Assembly: GCF_017353255.1 (NCBI RefSeq)
Contig: NZ_JAFMYU010000018.1
Span: 1-64,000 of the forward strand
Source: Fibrella aquatilis
Lineage (GTDB): Bacteria > Bacteroidota > Bacteroidia > Cytophagales > Spirosomataceae
Length of the DNA: 64,000 bases
Direction of reading: 5' to 3'
Shown here: positions 18,601-29,200 of the stretch, in pieces
Position numbering within the stretch: the first letter of the stretch is position 1
How the letters are laid out: each line of letters opens with the position of its first letter
The notes under the pieces: model-generated
Database searches by the model: none
What the model was told of the DNA's origin: nothing
Seen by the model: only the letters and a program-made list of their open reading frames with translations
Program-made: the position numbers and the translations under genes

Positions 18601-19939
18601 TGGCCAGTATTGGCATGGGGTAGGTCAGGCGGACGGTTGGGTTGATGTTAACGTTGGCGTAGGTGGATCGCCAGGGTAACCAGGTAGCACTGCCCGTCGA
18701 CGCTGCATTGCCACGGGGGTAGTTCAGGTCCATCTGAAAGGCAGGCGTAGCGTTGAAGGCTAGTGTAGCCGGATTCACCGAATAGACATACGCTTTGAGG
18801 TCGGTGGGATCGTTGGAGCTTTCCGCCGAGCAAACGACACCGACGTATACCCTACCCCGGTAGTACTCCACAGCAAAGGGTCGGACATCCCCGGCGGTAG
18901 GGCAACCCGGTGGCAACGGATTGAGCGGAACTGCCCTGCTGCTGAGCACACTCCCCGACGTGGGGTTGAGCGCGTACAGCGTCCGGTTCTGGAGGTTCAT
19001 CACGTAAAGCGTATCATCGTCGTCGGAGAGGTCCATACCCCCCAGCGAAGTTTTGCCCACGGCATCCCAGGCTATGTCGCCATTGTCGCGGTTATAGTCG
19101 GTGGGGTCGTGGGCGTTGGCGTTGGCACCCGGCACGGTAAACGTCTGGCTGACGGTGGAGGTCGAGGTGGCGTCGCTGACGTAGATGGCCCCCGGCCCGG
19201 CGGGTCCAAACCCGGCGTGTTTCTTAAAAAACGAGGCCGTATAAAGTCGTTTGGTGGTTCGGGCGTAGGCCAGGCCCAGGGTGGTGCCCACCTGCCGGGC
19301 CAGAATAGCCACGCGGTGGGCGGTGGGCTGATCGTAGATGCTCGTGTTGGCGGCAATGGATCGGCTACCGGCATCATAGGGAAACGAGACCAGCACCGGG
19401 TCGTTGCCGTAGATACCGGTTATGGTGGCGGCCCCAGTCGTAGCCAGCTGATTGCCAAAGACATAACAGTTCGTTAGCAATTCGGGATTGCTCTGGCAGA
19501 AGTCGGTAGGGTAGTTGATTCCAAAATGAACGCCCGATGCCCCGCCGTTGGCAAATTGGATCGACGTACCTGACGAGGCTCCGCGAAACGATTCACGATC
19601 ACCTGCCATTAGCTTCGTGAATTCAATACGGTAAGGACCAGCGTTGCCAACGGTCAGCACATAGCGGCCCAGGGTAGCACTGACTGTACTACTTACCGCC
19701 GTAGCCGAAACGGCTCCACTACTAGTATAGGCCGTAATGAGCACCCCACCCACACCTGGTTCGCTGTAGATGTACGTCCCCGAAGTAGGCAGGCTGGTAT
19801 AAACACCATCACTGTTGAAGTCACGAAAGACAATGCCTGAGATGGTTTGACCGTAGCTTGACAGAAAGCTGGTTAAGAGACTACCGATGATCACTAAAAA
19901 CCGTCCTAATCTTTTCATAGATGTGCTGCTATTTTTCAT
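15635..19939 (-). CDS. giant secreted SdrD-B/DUF11/Ig-like surface protein (1434 aa)
   Basis: A signal peptide is followed by an SdrD-B-like domain (about 30-140), a propeller-like region (about 150-620: LAYARTTKRLYTASFFKKHAG, GGMDLSDDDDTLYVMN), an SdrD-B domain (IGNRVWLDTDNDGVQDPGE), two PKD/Ig-like domains, a third SdrD-B (LGDYVFVDTDNNGIQNAGD), a DUF11 repeat (KKLVNKSKASVGDIISYTV), and two Cys-bearing Ig-like modules. The C terminus is CNCPTAACAPFVVRKTRGG rather than a T9SS domain. The N-terminal half matches that of the 2910-aa protein. It is 2 bases from the upstream HTH-like gene, implying translational coupling. A later in-frame ATG at 19918 also fits a signal peptide. Likely a structural or adhesive cell-surface protein. 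Confidence 0.85.
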   Translation of the reverse strand: MKNSSTSMKRLGRFLVIIGSLLTSFLSSYGQTISGIVFRDFNSDGVYTSLPTSGTYIYSEPGVGGVLITAYTSSGAVSATAVSSTVSATLGRYVLTVGNAGPYRIEFTKLMAGDRESFRGASSGTSIQFANGGASGVHFGINYPTDFCQSNPELLTNCYVFGNQLATTGAATITGIYGNDPVLVSFPYDAGSRSIAANTSIYDQPTAHRVAILARQVGTTLGLAYARTTKRLYTASFFKKHAGFGPAGPGAIYVSDATSTSTVSQTFTVPGANANAHDPTDYNRDNGDIAWDAVGKTSLGGMDLSDDDDTLYVMNLQNRTLYALNPTSGSVLSSRAVPLNPLPPGCPTAGDVRPFAVEYYRGRVYVGVVCSAESSNDPTDLKAYVYSVNPATLAFNATPAFQMDLNYPRGNAASTGSATWLPWRSTYANVNINPTVRLTYPMPILANLAFDNGDLIIGLRDRIGDIAGSQTRDNPATTDLYQGRIGGDLLRAGGSPERGWTLESNGRSEGNGMSEQNTGQGPGGAEFYHGDGYPIATGGVVNGAISGTTGIGVNHDEVSLGTMTQIPGFIETVAVVFDPAIDNGVDGFFDGGFRWMNNTTGAWAQSYRLYNGSSTGTDPGLADFGKAAGLGEVVPFCDLPPVMIGNRVWLDTDNDGVQDPGEAPLAGVTVTLKGPGLPAAGINVTTNTNGEYYFSTGVGTNSTGFVYGLTGLTAGGSYSLSFPASVTTSNAFLSSKPNAATGTNGDNIDTDVNSSGLISFVLGRSGENNFSYDAAYVPCVPPSITITASSLSVCQGNPISLSALVSPTGSYTYVWAAPAGVQLTGAATSAVVATGLTTGTKTFTVTVSSSPLCSTSATITVQVNALPVAGLSAAQATICAGQSTTLMASGGGTYRFSTGGAASSVNALTVSPAATTPYQVTVTTGGGCSGTATAMVTVNPVPSLLTKITCQGIATYDISFTTTAGASVVASAGNVVGSQVVGVPSGQTVSLTVMLNGCSLTRQFTQNCAANAAGLGDYVFVDTDNNGIQNAGDTPLAGVRVTLYTNGVASATTVTNASGFYSFTGLAPGSGLNYSVGFTTPAGYTATAAQQGGDGSKDSDPNPATGRTQSVTLANGEFYPDLDAGFYLLKPVLSVKKLVNKSKASVGDIISYTVILTNTGNAAATNVDVRDSTSVGLSVLPTGYTPPAGTTFTPGKPVGIWRVSSIGAGQQVQLTLQTKADSSGILYNVATIPGGTAQVCTSVPVRLCAGESYTIVLTAPAGRASYQWFKNGIALPGATAATLEVSSPGAYNLTSNQLPGLCTDYSCCPYIVEEDILPNFTAQAVAASCTGSTPQTNGYLRLTGFQADHTFQYSLGTSFDPATSLSGTAKAIPTNGIIAASLASPVSAQYYTIRVYNTQGCFTDRTVLLQPTVCNCPTAACAPFVVRKTRGGVR

Positions 19940-19941
19940 AG

Positions 19942-20502
19942 TTAGGCAGACGGTGAATCAACGCGGCTGACTCTGTCTGTTGCTGGATTTGACAGTGAGG
20001 TAAAAACAGGTTCTCGTCTACGAAACGTAGCTGGGAAAGCCATATGGGGCGGCATAACGTCTGGTGTTCCTGCCGACACTGGCACATCGCCCGTAGCCAT
20101 TGAGTCTTGCCAGTTACGGAGTGCCACAGCAAGACGTTGTAGCTCATCGACCTGCCAATAATCATGATCCCTGCTACGAATCGACAATTTTTTCTGGTTG
20201 AGACCGGCCCGCTTCAGCAGTTGACTCTGCGTTCTATCGGGCAGGCAACTCAATTGAAACACCAGGGCACGGATGCCTGCAATAGCATCTGTAGGCAAGC
20301 GGAGTGCTTCACCCAGCAACACTAATTCCTTAGGTCGCCACGATGCCGGATTGCGACGTCGGAACAAAATTTTATGGTATTTCACATCCAGGATGTCCTC
20401 CAGATCTGACACGCTCAGGGCCACACCAGCCAATCCCCTAAGTATGGCATCGCGGCCTTGTAAGTAGGTATCTACCGTACGCTGTAACTGAATAATTATC
20501 AT
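19942..20502 (-). CDS. small tandem HTH-like protein, paralogue of 39329-39817
   Basis: A 186-aa basic protein, not a named family to me. Two similar units are visible: about residues 30-70 (LFRRRNPASWRPKELVLLG) and about 92-130 (KLSIRSRD, then W-x-x-DEL-x-x-LAVAL). Each resembles the second half of an XRE/Cro-type HTH (turn, N-P, then EL-x-x-LA-x-AL). No signal peptide. The paralogue at 39329 aligns over the whole length, including a C-terminal REP[VI] patch. It lies between the 285-aa and 1434-aa surface genes, in their orientation, 2 bases before the latter. It is presumably a cytoplasmic regulator of that gene (inference). Confidence 0.7.
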   Translation of the reverse strand: MIIIQLQRTVDTYLQGRDAILRGLAGVALSVSDLEDILDVKYHKILFRRRNPASWRPKELVLLGEALRLPTDAIAGIRALVFQLSCLPDRTQSQLLKRAGLNQKKLSIRSRDHDYWQVDELQRLAVALRNWQDSMATGDVPVSAGTPDVMPPHMAFPATFRRREPVFTSLSNPATDRVSRVDSPSA

Positions 20503-20540
20503 TTCGTTAAGTAATGATCTGTCGGGCGTGGAGAAGAAAA

Positions 20541-21398
20541 TTAACGTACCAGCAGTAGTTTTTGACCCAAAGTCCGTGGGCCGGTCTTGCCAGCCGCCCG
20601 TTCCACTTGCAGGTATACCAGGCTGACTAACTGACGGGGTACGGGCAGTTGATAGTTCACCAGTTGGTCGGCGCTATTCTCTAGTTTATAAAGTTCTACG
20701 CCCGAAGCAGACAGCAACCGAACGGTTAGCCGCTCGTCTGCCTCAAAGTGCCGCACCGTCAACGAGACCGCATCGCCCGTGGCCGGATTGGGGTAAACGC
20801 TGATGGCTGGTGCACCTGGTTTGGCCTCTGCCATCACCAGTTGATCCAGGTCGGCCTGTGTGGTTCCCCGTTGGAATAGTTCAGCGCCCCGGTGATTTGA
20901 CAGGGTGTTGTTGAAGTCGCCCCCCATCATGCCCTTTTTAACCGATCCTGGATCCTGGTCGTTGAGGTAAAGCCTTACCCCATCTACGTAGCCAGCGGGT
21001 AAACTAAACGCGAACAGCATAAACGGGGTGTCCCGCTGCACATCAATGTTTTTACCCATGCTGTGAATGCCGTGGAAGTCAGTGAGAGGAGCTACCGCTG
21101 GCGCGTATACGTTGGAATAATCGGTCCAGTGTGCCGTAGCACTCACCACGTTTAGTGATTGATCAGGCATCTGACCAGGCACTACAATAGAAATCTGAGA
21201 TGGTCCCAACAGAAAGCGCTCCTGCGTGAAATTGGACTGCGCATACACTTCATACCGTTTGGCCTCTGCATTGTAGGTCAGGTTGACGGTTAGCTGTGGC
21301 TTATCGACCTGCGCAACAGCAGGCGGGCACAAGAATAAGGCCCCAAGCACCAGGTGAGCCACGAAGGCCAGGATAAATCGAACTAATTTCATAACCAT
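20541..21398 (-). CDS. T9SS-exported surface protein with cohesin-like domain (285 aa)
   Basis: A signal peptide (cleavage near AVAQ) is followed by a beta-rich domain of about 150 residues (LTVNLTYNAEAKRYEVYAQ, DFHGIHSMGK, VRLYLNDQDPGS) and a type A T9SS sorting domain starting ISVYPNPATGD and ending KLLLVR. The beta-rich domain is homologous to that of the 187-aa protein at 22599. It is exported through Sec, then T9SS, and attached to the outer surface. It lies 24 bases downstream of the 377-aa gene. ATG 21392 is an equally good start. Confidence 0.85.
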   Translation of the reverse strand: MVMKLVRFILAFVAHLVLGALFLCPPAVAQVDKPQLTVNLTYNAEAKRYEVYAQSNFTQERFLLGPSQISIVVPGQMPDQSLNVVSATAHWTDYSNVYAPAVAPLTDFHGIHSMGKNIDVQRDTPFMLFAFSLPAGYVDGVRLYLNDQDPGSVKKGMMGGDFNNTLSNHRGAELFQRGTTQADLDQLVMAEAKPGAPAISVYPNPATGDAVSLTVRHFEADERLTVRLLSASGVELYKLENSADQLVNYQLPVPRQLVSLVYLQVERAAGKTGPRTLGQKLLLVR

Positions 21399-21422
21399 TA
21401 TTTGTTTGATGGCACCTTCGCA

Positions 21423-22556
21423 CTACCCACGCCGAACTAGGCGGGCGGTAATCGGAATGCACTTAGGTTGGCAATTGGGACATAGTTGCAGGCGTAGCGC
21501 GTCGGAGACGACCATACAGTTTGCTCGAACGGTAGCCAGCGGTTGGCCAATGGTCAGGTTTGTCACGCTTTGGTCATCGGTATACACAATACTATACGCC
21601 GCGTAGTTACCACCAGGCAGACCGGCCGTGCTGAACGTTGGCAGGGTTGTTACCTGCACCAGCAGCCCCGATGCGTTGACCAGTACATAGCGTGTCTGCG
21701 TACCAGCGGTTTGGCTTCCTCCCAGGGCCTGTAGCTTAATGACATCGCCCACCGTATAATCGCAGGTGGTAACTGACGGCACACACACTTTGGTGACCAG
21801 TGCATCAGACCAGGCGTAGCAGTTGGCCGTTACTCGGCTGAGGGGTTGGCCAACAGTCAGGCCCGTTACGGAGCCATCATGGCTGATAGCCAGGGCCATG
21901 TACGTGTGGCTACCACTCAACCCATTGAAAGTGGGCGTAGTGCTCACCTGTACAATGCTACCGGTTGAATCGGCCAATACATACCGAACAGTACCTCCGC
22001 CGCTACCACCCGTGCTAGCGAGGGTGATGTTGGCGGTTGTATAGTCGCAGGTGGCCAGGGTGCGGGGGCAGCCGTAGGCATTCACCGGCGTACCGGCAGG
22101 GGTGTTGGGGCAGCGGTCCTGCTCATCGGTAATGCCGTCGCCATCCGTGTCGGGCTTGCTTACGCACACCTTTACGGACAATGCCGTCGACAAGTTGTAA
22201 CAACCCGCCGTAACGGCACTTACCGACTGCCCCGCCGTTAAGTTAGTGGCTGTGCCGTCGTGGCTGATGGCCATTGCCAGGTAGGTATGGCTACCGGTAA
22301 GGCCGCTGAACGTGGGTGTGGCGCTTACCTGCACTATGGTCCCGACCGAATCGGCCAGTATGTATCGGACCGTGCCGCCCCCGCTGCCCCCCGTACTAGC
22401 CAGCGTAATGCTGGCGGTGGTGTAATCGCAGGTGGCCAGTGGTTGCATATGGTGAGCCGTACTATCGGGCAGGCTACCGGCCCCGGCCCGCACTAGTGGC
22501 AGCAGCATCAGCAGAGCCAGCCACCAACGTCGCATCGTTGCTAATCGTGTTATCAT
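21423..22556 (-). CDS. secreted three-module protein with a thrombospondin-3 calcium motif (377 aa)
   Basis: After a signal peptide come three copies of a module of about 95 residues beginning CDYT (near residues 43, 173 and 272) and ending ALxxKVC-like. A TSP3-type motif DTDGDGITDEQDRCP sits between modules 1 and 2. The same module occurs once in the 2910-aa protein (CDTRTGSLSVTT...SNGVLMKVC). The C terminus is CPNCQPKCIPITARLVRRG, a Cys/basic tail like that of the 1434-aa protein. Each module has paired cysteines. Role unknown, likely extracellular and structural. An alternative ATG lies at 22535. Confidence 0.8.
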   Translation of the reverse strand: MITRLATMRRWWLALLMLLPLVRAGAGSLPDSTAHHMQPLATCDYTTASITLASTGGSGGGTVRYILADSVGTIVQVSATPTFSGLTGSHTYLAMAISHDGTATNLTAGQSVSAVTAGCYNLSTALSVKVCVSKPDTDGDGITDEQDRCPNTPAGTPVNAYGCPRTLATCDYTTANITLASTGGSGGGTVRYVLADSTGSIVQVSTTPTFNGLSGSHTYMALAISHDGSVTGLTVGQPLSRVTANCYAWSDALVTKVCVPSVTTCDYTVGDVIKLQALGGSQTAGTQTRYVLVNASGLLVQVTTLPTFSTAGLPGGNYAAYSIVYTDDQSVTNLTIGQPLATVRANCMVVSDALRLQLCPNCQPKCIPITARLVRRG

Positions 22557-22598
22557 CTCCTATGGGCATCGGCCCCGTTTAATTAGCCAGACAGTGGC

Positions 22599-23162
22599 TT
22601 ACTTACTCAGTGACGGAGCAACCAGGTTACAGGCCGTGCAGGTGCTACCCGTATTGGCGTAATTAGCCCGGTAAAAACTGTTGGCATTGCCAGCAGCATA
22701 AACCACGTTGGCAAAGTCGCCGGGCATGGTGGTTGAGTTCGAGCCGGGGTCGCTGCCATTGACAAAAAGCCGTAAACCCGCCACACACGCATTGCCCGGC
22801 AGGGTAAACGTAAAGAGCAGCTTCTCCTGACCAGCCACCAACGTGATCTTTTTACCCGGCGACCCAATGCCGTGGAAGTCCAGCGAAGGGGCTGCTGACG
22901 GGGCGTACAGAGGCGAGGAATCATCCCAGCCCCCGGCCTCCAGGTTTGAGATGACAAAGGGGGCGTTACTCACCGAAGCGGGGGTTACAACGGAAATCTG
23001 CGAACTGCCCCACAGAAAATCAGTCTGGGAGAAGTTAGGGCGGGCATACACTTCGTAGCGGCTCTGCCCGATGTTATAGCGCAGCGTGAGGTCAATCTGA
23101 TTCTGACCATAGCTGGTAACGGCCAGACTGAGCAACAGCAATAACGATGATAGGAATTTCAT
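22599..23162 (-). CDS. secreted cohesin-like domain protein, paralogue of 20541-21398
   Basis: A 187-aa protein. A signal peptide (MKFLSSLLLLLSLAVTSYG) is followed by one beta-rich domain clearly related to the 285-aa protein (IDLTLRYNIGQSRYEVYAR, LDFHGIGSPGKK, LRLFVNGSDPGS). Where the paralogue has a T9SS domain, this one ends in a short tail, CTACNLVAPSLSK. Located 42 bases upstream of the 377-aa gene in the same cluster. Function unknown. Confidence 0.8.
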   Translation of the reverse strand: MKFLSSLLLLLSLAVTSYGQNQIDLTLRYNIGQSRYEVYARPNFSQTDFLWGSSQISVVTPASVSNAPFVISNLEAGGWDDSSPLYAPSAAPSLDFHGIGSPGKKITLVAGQEKLLFTFTLPGNACVAGLRLFVNGSDPGSNSTTMPGDFANVVYAAGNANSFYRANYANTGSTCTACNLVAPSLSK

Positions 23163-23219
23163 AAAGGAATGGATTAAACTGGTTGTTAACGACTCAGAAT
23201 CAATACAAAACGATGGGTT

Positions 23220-23247
23220 GCCGCGTCAACCGGCTGGTTGACGCGGC
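23220..23247 (-). terminator. hairpin after the 2910-aa gene
   Basis: GCCGCGTCAACC (23220-23231) pairs perfectly with GGTTGACGCGGC (23236-23247) around a 4-base loop, 10 bases after the stop of the 2910-aa gene. The following minus-strand sequence is only weakly T-rich, so it may reduce rather than stop transcription into the smaller surface genes. Confidence 0.6.
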
Positions 23248-23257
23248 GGTAGATTGA

Positions 23258-26200
23258 TTAAGGCAACTGCTCGACCATAAAGTCGTAGTTGTACAACTGG
23301 AGCATATTGAGCGGGTAGGTAACCACTACGTTGTCGAAGACCACCGTGGGGTCATTGACCGATCCCTGGTACTTCGCCTTGCCGTTCAGGTTGAGGTCCC
23401 CAAAGAAGTAGCCAAAGGCGAAGTCGTAGTTGTACGACGGGTTTGCAATGGCGCCCTGGGCGGTGATAACATCGTTCAGTACATGACCGTTGTCTGAACC
23501 ACCACCCACGTACTTAACCTTCCCATCAGCGTTGGCATCACCCGCCCACAAGGCACGTTTACCGTTGACCGTGACCATCTCTACACCGTCGTAATTAACC
23601 GCACCAGGCTTGTCATAAACCTGTGCATCGGTCATCGCCGTAAAGTCGACGGTGGTGCCTATGCTGCTCAGAGGCAGTGCCGTGGCGGTCATGGCCCCCA
23701 GGTGGTTGCGGTGTTTCACCGCCACATAGTACTGAGTGCCCGCCAGGCCCGTGAAGCTGAGCGGTGATAGCCCATCGGCGGGCAGCACCACGTCACCGTC
23801 ACGTTGCAGTAGGCCGGAGCGCGTAGCCAGCACCTGCGCCGGATTACCCGCGCTGCGCAGTTCAACCAGCACCCAGTCCACAATGGCGTTGGGTGTACCG
23901 GCATTGGCCGATAGCACCGCCGGGGTGGTCGTTTCGCCGCCACCGCCACCCGCCTGGGTAAAGCGGGCATTGGCTGTGGCCGAGTAGGGCGTAGTGAGCG
24001 GCACGTAGCCACCCGTCCGCAGGTCGTCGCGCATCAATGAACCACTGTTCACACCCAGCAGGGCGCCCTGAAGCAACACCTTGACGTTCAGGCTAACCGT
24101 ACCCTGCGTGACAGGAACTACTATCGTTCTGCTGGTGCAGCCTGTTGAATTACAGGCGGTAACCACTACGCTTGTTGCCCCGGTTGGTACCGTAATGGTG
24201 CAGGTAAACGTACCTGACGCACTAGCCGTGGTCTGGCAGAGGGTGTTGCCCGTAGGATCGGTGATGGTCACCTTGCTGCCCGGCGTAGTCGTACCCGTGA
24301 CAGGCTGCGTGGGCTGACCTGGCACGAGGGGATCTACCACTAGACTTGGTGAACCTACGGCCGTGAAGCTGTTGGTCACCGCCGAGGCTGACCCACCCGG
24401 ATTCGTCGCTACCGCCGTGAGCGTCTGCGGGCCAGGGGCTACGCTCACCGTGCAGCTGTAGCTGCCCGTCTGGGTGGCCGTGGTGCTACACAAGGTCGTG
24501 CTGTTGGGGCCTAAGATGGCCACCAACGCCCCCGGCGTAGCCGTGCCTGACACCGTGGGCGTCAGCGTGGCTACGGTTGGCAGGGGGTCCACCCCGATGC
24601 TGGGCACAGGCAGGGCCGTGCGACTGACGGGCAGGCTGGTGCAGCCACTGGCGTTGCAGGCCGTAACGGTCAGGGTGTTGACCCCTGCCGTCAGGCTGAC
24701 CGGGCAGCTGAAGGTGCCACTGCTGCCCACCGTGGTGGCACACAGGGTGCGGCCCGCCGGGTCGGTGATCACCACCTGACTGCCCGGGGTGGCCGTGCCT
24801 GTCAGGGGCTGGGTCAGGGGACCGGGCTTGCCCACCGGGTCGACGATCAGTGTGGGTGAACCCACTGCCGTGAAGCTGTTGGTGGTGGCCGAGGCCGACC
24901 CACCCGGATTCGTTGCCACCGCCGTGAGCGTCTGGGGACCGGGGGCCACATTCACCGTACAGCTGTAGCTGCCCGTCTGGGTGGCGGTGGTGCTACAGAG
25001 GGTGGTGCTGCCTGGTCCCAGGATGGCCACCAGGGCACCGGGCGTGGCCGTACCGCTGATGGTAGGCGTGACGGTGGCGATGGCGGGCACGGGGTCCACA
25101 GCGATGGTGGGCACGGGCACTGCCGTCCGGCTGGTTGGCTGACTAATGCACCCGCTGGCGTTGCAGGCTGTCACCGTCAGGTTGTTCACCCCACTGGTGA
25201 GGTTCACCGGACAGCTAAACGTACCTGAGGTACTCGCCGTAGTTTGGCACAGGGTATTGCCCGCGGGGTCGGTAATCACCACCTGAGCACCGGGCGTAGC
25301 CGTGCCCGTCACAGGCTGGGTCAACGGACCCGGCACAGGCGGAGCTACCACCAGGCCAGGACCCACCAGAGCCGTCACGCTCGTGCAGGTGCTGCTGTTG
25401 CAGGCCGTTACCACCACACTCGTCACACTTGTGGGCAAGGTTGCCGGGCATGAGAACGTGCCTGAGGCACTCGCCGTAGTTTGGCACAGGGTATTGCCTG
25501 TGGGGTCAGTGATCACTACCTGACTACCCGGCGTGGCTGTACCCGTCACGGGTCCCGTAGGTGGCACTGGGTTTACCACCAGTGTGGGTGCACCGCCGCT
25601 AGCTGTAAAGCTTGTGCTGGCAGGTAGGCTGCTGCCGCCGGGGTTGCCCGCCGTGGCCGTGGCCGTAGCGGGTCCTGCCGGGAAGCGGATACCTGTGGCT
25701 GTCCAATTGCCACTGGGGTCTGCCGTTACACTCACCGGACCGCCCGTCGAGCCGGGACCACCTACTACCGTGACCACACTACCTGGCGTAGCCGTACCGG
25801 TGAAGATGGGCGTCAGGCTAGCCGTAGTCGTGCCGGGGGCAGGCGAGGAGATAGCCACCGTGGGTGCCGGCAGGGCCGTGCGGCTGATAGGCTGGCTGGT
25901 GCAACCGGCTGTGTTGCAAGCCGTCACCGTCAGGTTATTTACCCCGCTGGTGAGGTTCACCGGACAGCTAAACGTACCTGATGTGCCCACTGTGGTGGCA
26001 CACAGGGTGCGGCCCGCCGGGTCGGTAATCACCACCTGACTGCCTGGCGTGGCCGTGCCTGTCAGGGGTTGAGTGAGGGGGCCGGGTTTGCCCACAAGGT
26101 CTACCACCAGCGTGGGTACACCCACGGCCGTGAAGCTGTTGGTCACTGCCGAAGCCGATCCTCCTGGGTTACTGGCTACCGCCGTCAATGTTTGCGGGCC

Positions 26201-29200
26201 AGGCGCTACGCTCACCGTGCAGCTGTAACTACCTGTTTGCGTGGCCGTGGTGCTACAGAGCGTGGTGCTGTTGGGACCTAAAATAGCTACCAGTGCCCCC
26301 GGCGTAGCCGTGCCCGACACCGTGGGTGTCAGTGTGGCTACGGTTGGCATCGGATCTACCGCAATTGTGGGCGCTGGAACGCCAGCCATCACCGCCGTTT
26401 TGCTGGTGCAACCCGCTGTATTACAAGCCGTCACGACTACACTCGTTACGTTTGTGGGCAGGGTGACAGTACAGGTAAACGTACCTGACGCACTAGCCGT
26501 GGTCTGGCAGAGGGTGTTGCCCGTAGGATCGGTGATCACCACCTGGCTCCCCGGCGTGGTCGTACCCGTGACAGGCTGCGTGGGCTGACCTGGCACGAGG
26601 GGATCTACCACCAAACTTGGTGAACCCACCGCCGTGAAGCTCGTCACGGCTGAGGCCGAACCGCCTGGGTTGCTGGCTACCGCCGTCAGGCTATTAACTC
26701 CGCCCGGCACGTTGACCACACACGAATAAGTACCCGCCTGGGTGGCCGTGGTGCTACAGAGCGTGGTGCTGTTTGGTCCCAGAATGGCCACTAGGGCACC
26801 CGGTGTGGCTGTACCCGACACCGTTGGTGAGGTAGTAGCCGTGGTGTTCGTCGGACCCGTGATGCCAATGCTGGGCACAGGCACCGCCGTACGGCTGGTT
26901 GGCTGACTAATGCACCCGCTGGCGTTACAGGCCGTCACCGTCAGGTTGTTCACCCCTGCTGTCAGGCTAACCCCGCAAGAGAACGTACCTGAACTGCTGG
27001 CCGTAGTGGCACATACCGTGTTGCCGGTTGGATCGGTAATGACGATCTGACTGCCGGGTGTGGCCGTACCCGTAATGGGGTCGGTCAGCCGGGTTGGCGT
27101 AGTGGGCTGGGCAACGGTCAGGCTGGGCGGACCTACGGCCGTGAAGCTGTTGGTCAGCGCCGAGGCCGACCCACCCGGATTCGTTGCCACCGCCGTGAGC
27201 GCCTGCGGGCCAGGAGATACACTCACCGTGCAGCTGTAGCTGCCCGTCTGGGTGGCCGTGGTGCTACACAAGGTCGTGCTGTTGGGGCCTAAGATGGTCA
27301 CCAAAGCCCCCGGCGTGGCCGTGCCTGACACCGTGGGCGTCAGCGTGGCTATAGTTGGCACAGGGTCCACCCCAATGCTGGGCACAGGCAGAGCCGTGCG
27401 ACTGACGGGCAGGCTGGTGCAGCCACTGGCGTTGCAGGCCGTCACCGTGAGGGTGTTGACCCCTGCCGTTAGGCTGACCGGGCAACTGAAGGTGCCGCTG
27501 CTGCCCACCGTGGTGGCACACAGGGTGCGGCCTGCCGGGTCGGTGATCACCACCTGACTGCCCGGGGTGGCCGTGCCCGTCAGGGGCTGGGTCAGGGGAC
27601 CGGGCTTGCCCACCGGGTCTACCACCAGTGTGGGTGAACCCACGGCCGTGAAGCTGTTGGTAGTCGCCGAAGCCGACCCACCGGGGTTGGTGGCCACGGC
27701 CGTCAGGGTCTGGGGACCGGGGGCCACATTGACGGTGCAGCTGTAGCTGCCTGTCTGGGTGGCGGTGGTGCTACAGAGGGTGGTGCTGCCTGGTCCCAGG
27801 ATGGCCACCAGGGCACCGGGTGTGGCCGTACCGCTGATGGTGGGCGTGACGGTGGCGATGGTGGGCACGGGGTCCACAGCGATGGTGGGCACGGGCACAA
27901 CACTAACCACAGCGGTTTTGCTGGTGCAACCAGCCGTGTTACAGGCCGTCACGATCACGTTGGTCACGTTTGCGGGCACCGTTATGGTACAGGCAAAGGT
28001 GCCGTTGCTACTAGCGGTCGTCTGGCAGAGGGTGTTGCCCGTGGGGTCGGTGATGGTCACCTTGCTACCCGGCGTGGCCGTACCCGTGATGGGCTGCGTG
28101 GGCGGGCCAGGTATAGTTGGGTCAACCACCAGCGTGGGGGCCGCAGCCGTCGTAAAGCTGGTGGATGCTGGTAGGCTGTTGCCACCTGCGGGTGTAGTAG
28201 CCACCGCCGTTACCGTGTTGGGTCCCGACGGAAACGTAATGCCCGTGGTCGTCCAGTTGCCGTTGTTGTCGGCCGTAACGCTTACGGGACCACCCGTGCT
28301 GCCGGGACCGCCCGTGATGGTGACCACTGCGTTGGGCGTGGCCGTGCCCGAAATGGCGGGCGTAGTGGTCGTCAGCGTGGTCCCGGCCGTTGGGCTGGTG
28401 ATGGTTACCGTTGGTGCGGCTGAGCAGACTTTCATCAGCACCCCGTTCGACCAGCGGACGCAAACCCCGCCCGTTGCCGAAACGGCCGTACCAACCGTCA
28501 GCGTGGGTGGCTGGGCATTGTCGAATACCACCTGATAAACCAGGTAATCGCCGGTGGGTACGTTGCTCAGGCTGCTGCCGTTGGCAGTTGACACCGCCCG
28601 GATCACGCCCGTTGGGTCAACAGCTACGAGGCGCGACGTCTGACCGGCACCCGCGCCAGGGCCACTTGTTGTTACCGACAAACTGCCCGTGCGGGTATCA
28701 CAATTACCTGACGTGCAGGCTGAACTACTAACGGACAGCGTTACCGGTGTGGCATATACGTCGGGGCAGCCGGTGGCCGTATTCAGCACCGCCCGGTATT
28801 GCTGACCGTTTTGCGCGTTCATGAAGGTGTAGTACGCCTGCCCGGCGGTATTGGGCAGGTCGTTCCAGCTTGCTCCACCGGTAGTGGATGTTTGCCAGCG
28901 GACCACGTTGCCTGCCGAGCCAGTTACCGTCAGGCTGCCAATGTTACTGGTGGCGCAGAGGGCACCGCTGCCGCTGTAGACCACCGTGCCGCCCACCGCA
29001 GTACACGAGTTGATGGTGCAGCTTTGCGGTACGTTCACGATAACATCCAGCACGCAGTCATCCGACCCGTTGAAAAGCCGTACCGTATAGACCTGTCCGG
29101 TATTGGGTGCGTTGCTGATGACCGCTACCGGGAAGCCCGACATGGGGGTAGCGGCGGTGAATGACACGCCCGTAAATGACGAACCAACGCTCACGGCATA

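Noticed and set aside
24081-28535. Many plus-strand open frames of 70-260 codons over the 2910-aa gene
   Set aside because: They are mirror images of the repeated Ig-like modules; the composition (V/A/G/P-rich) follows from antisense of T/P/G/A codons, and the sense frame has clear domains.
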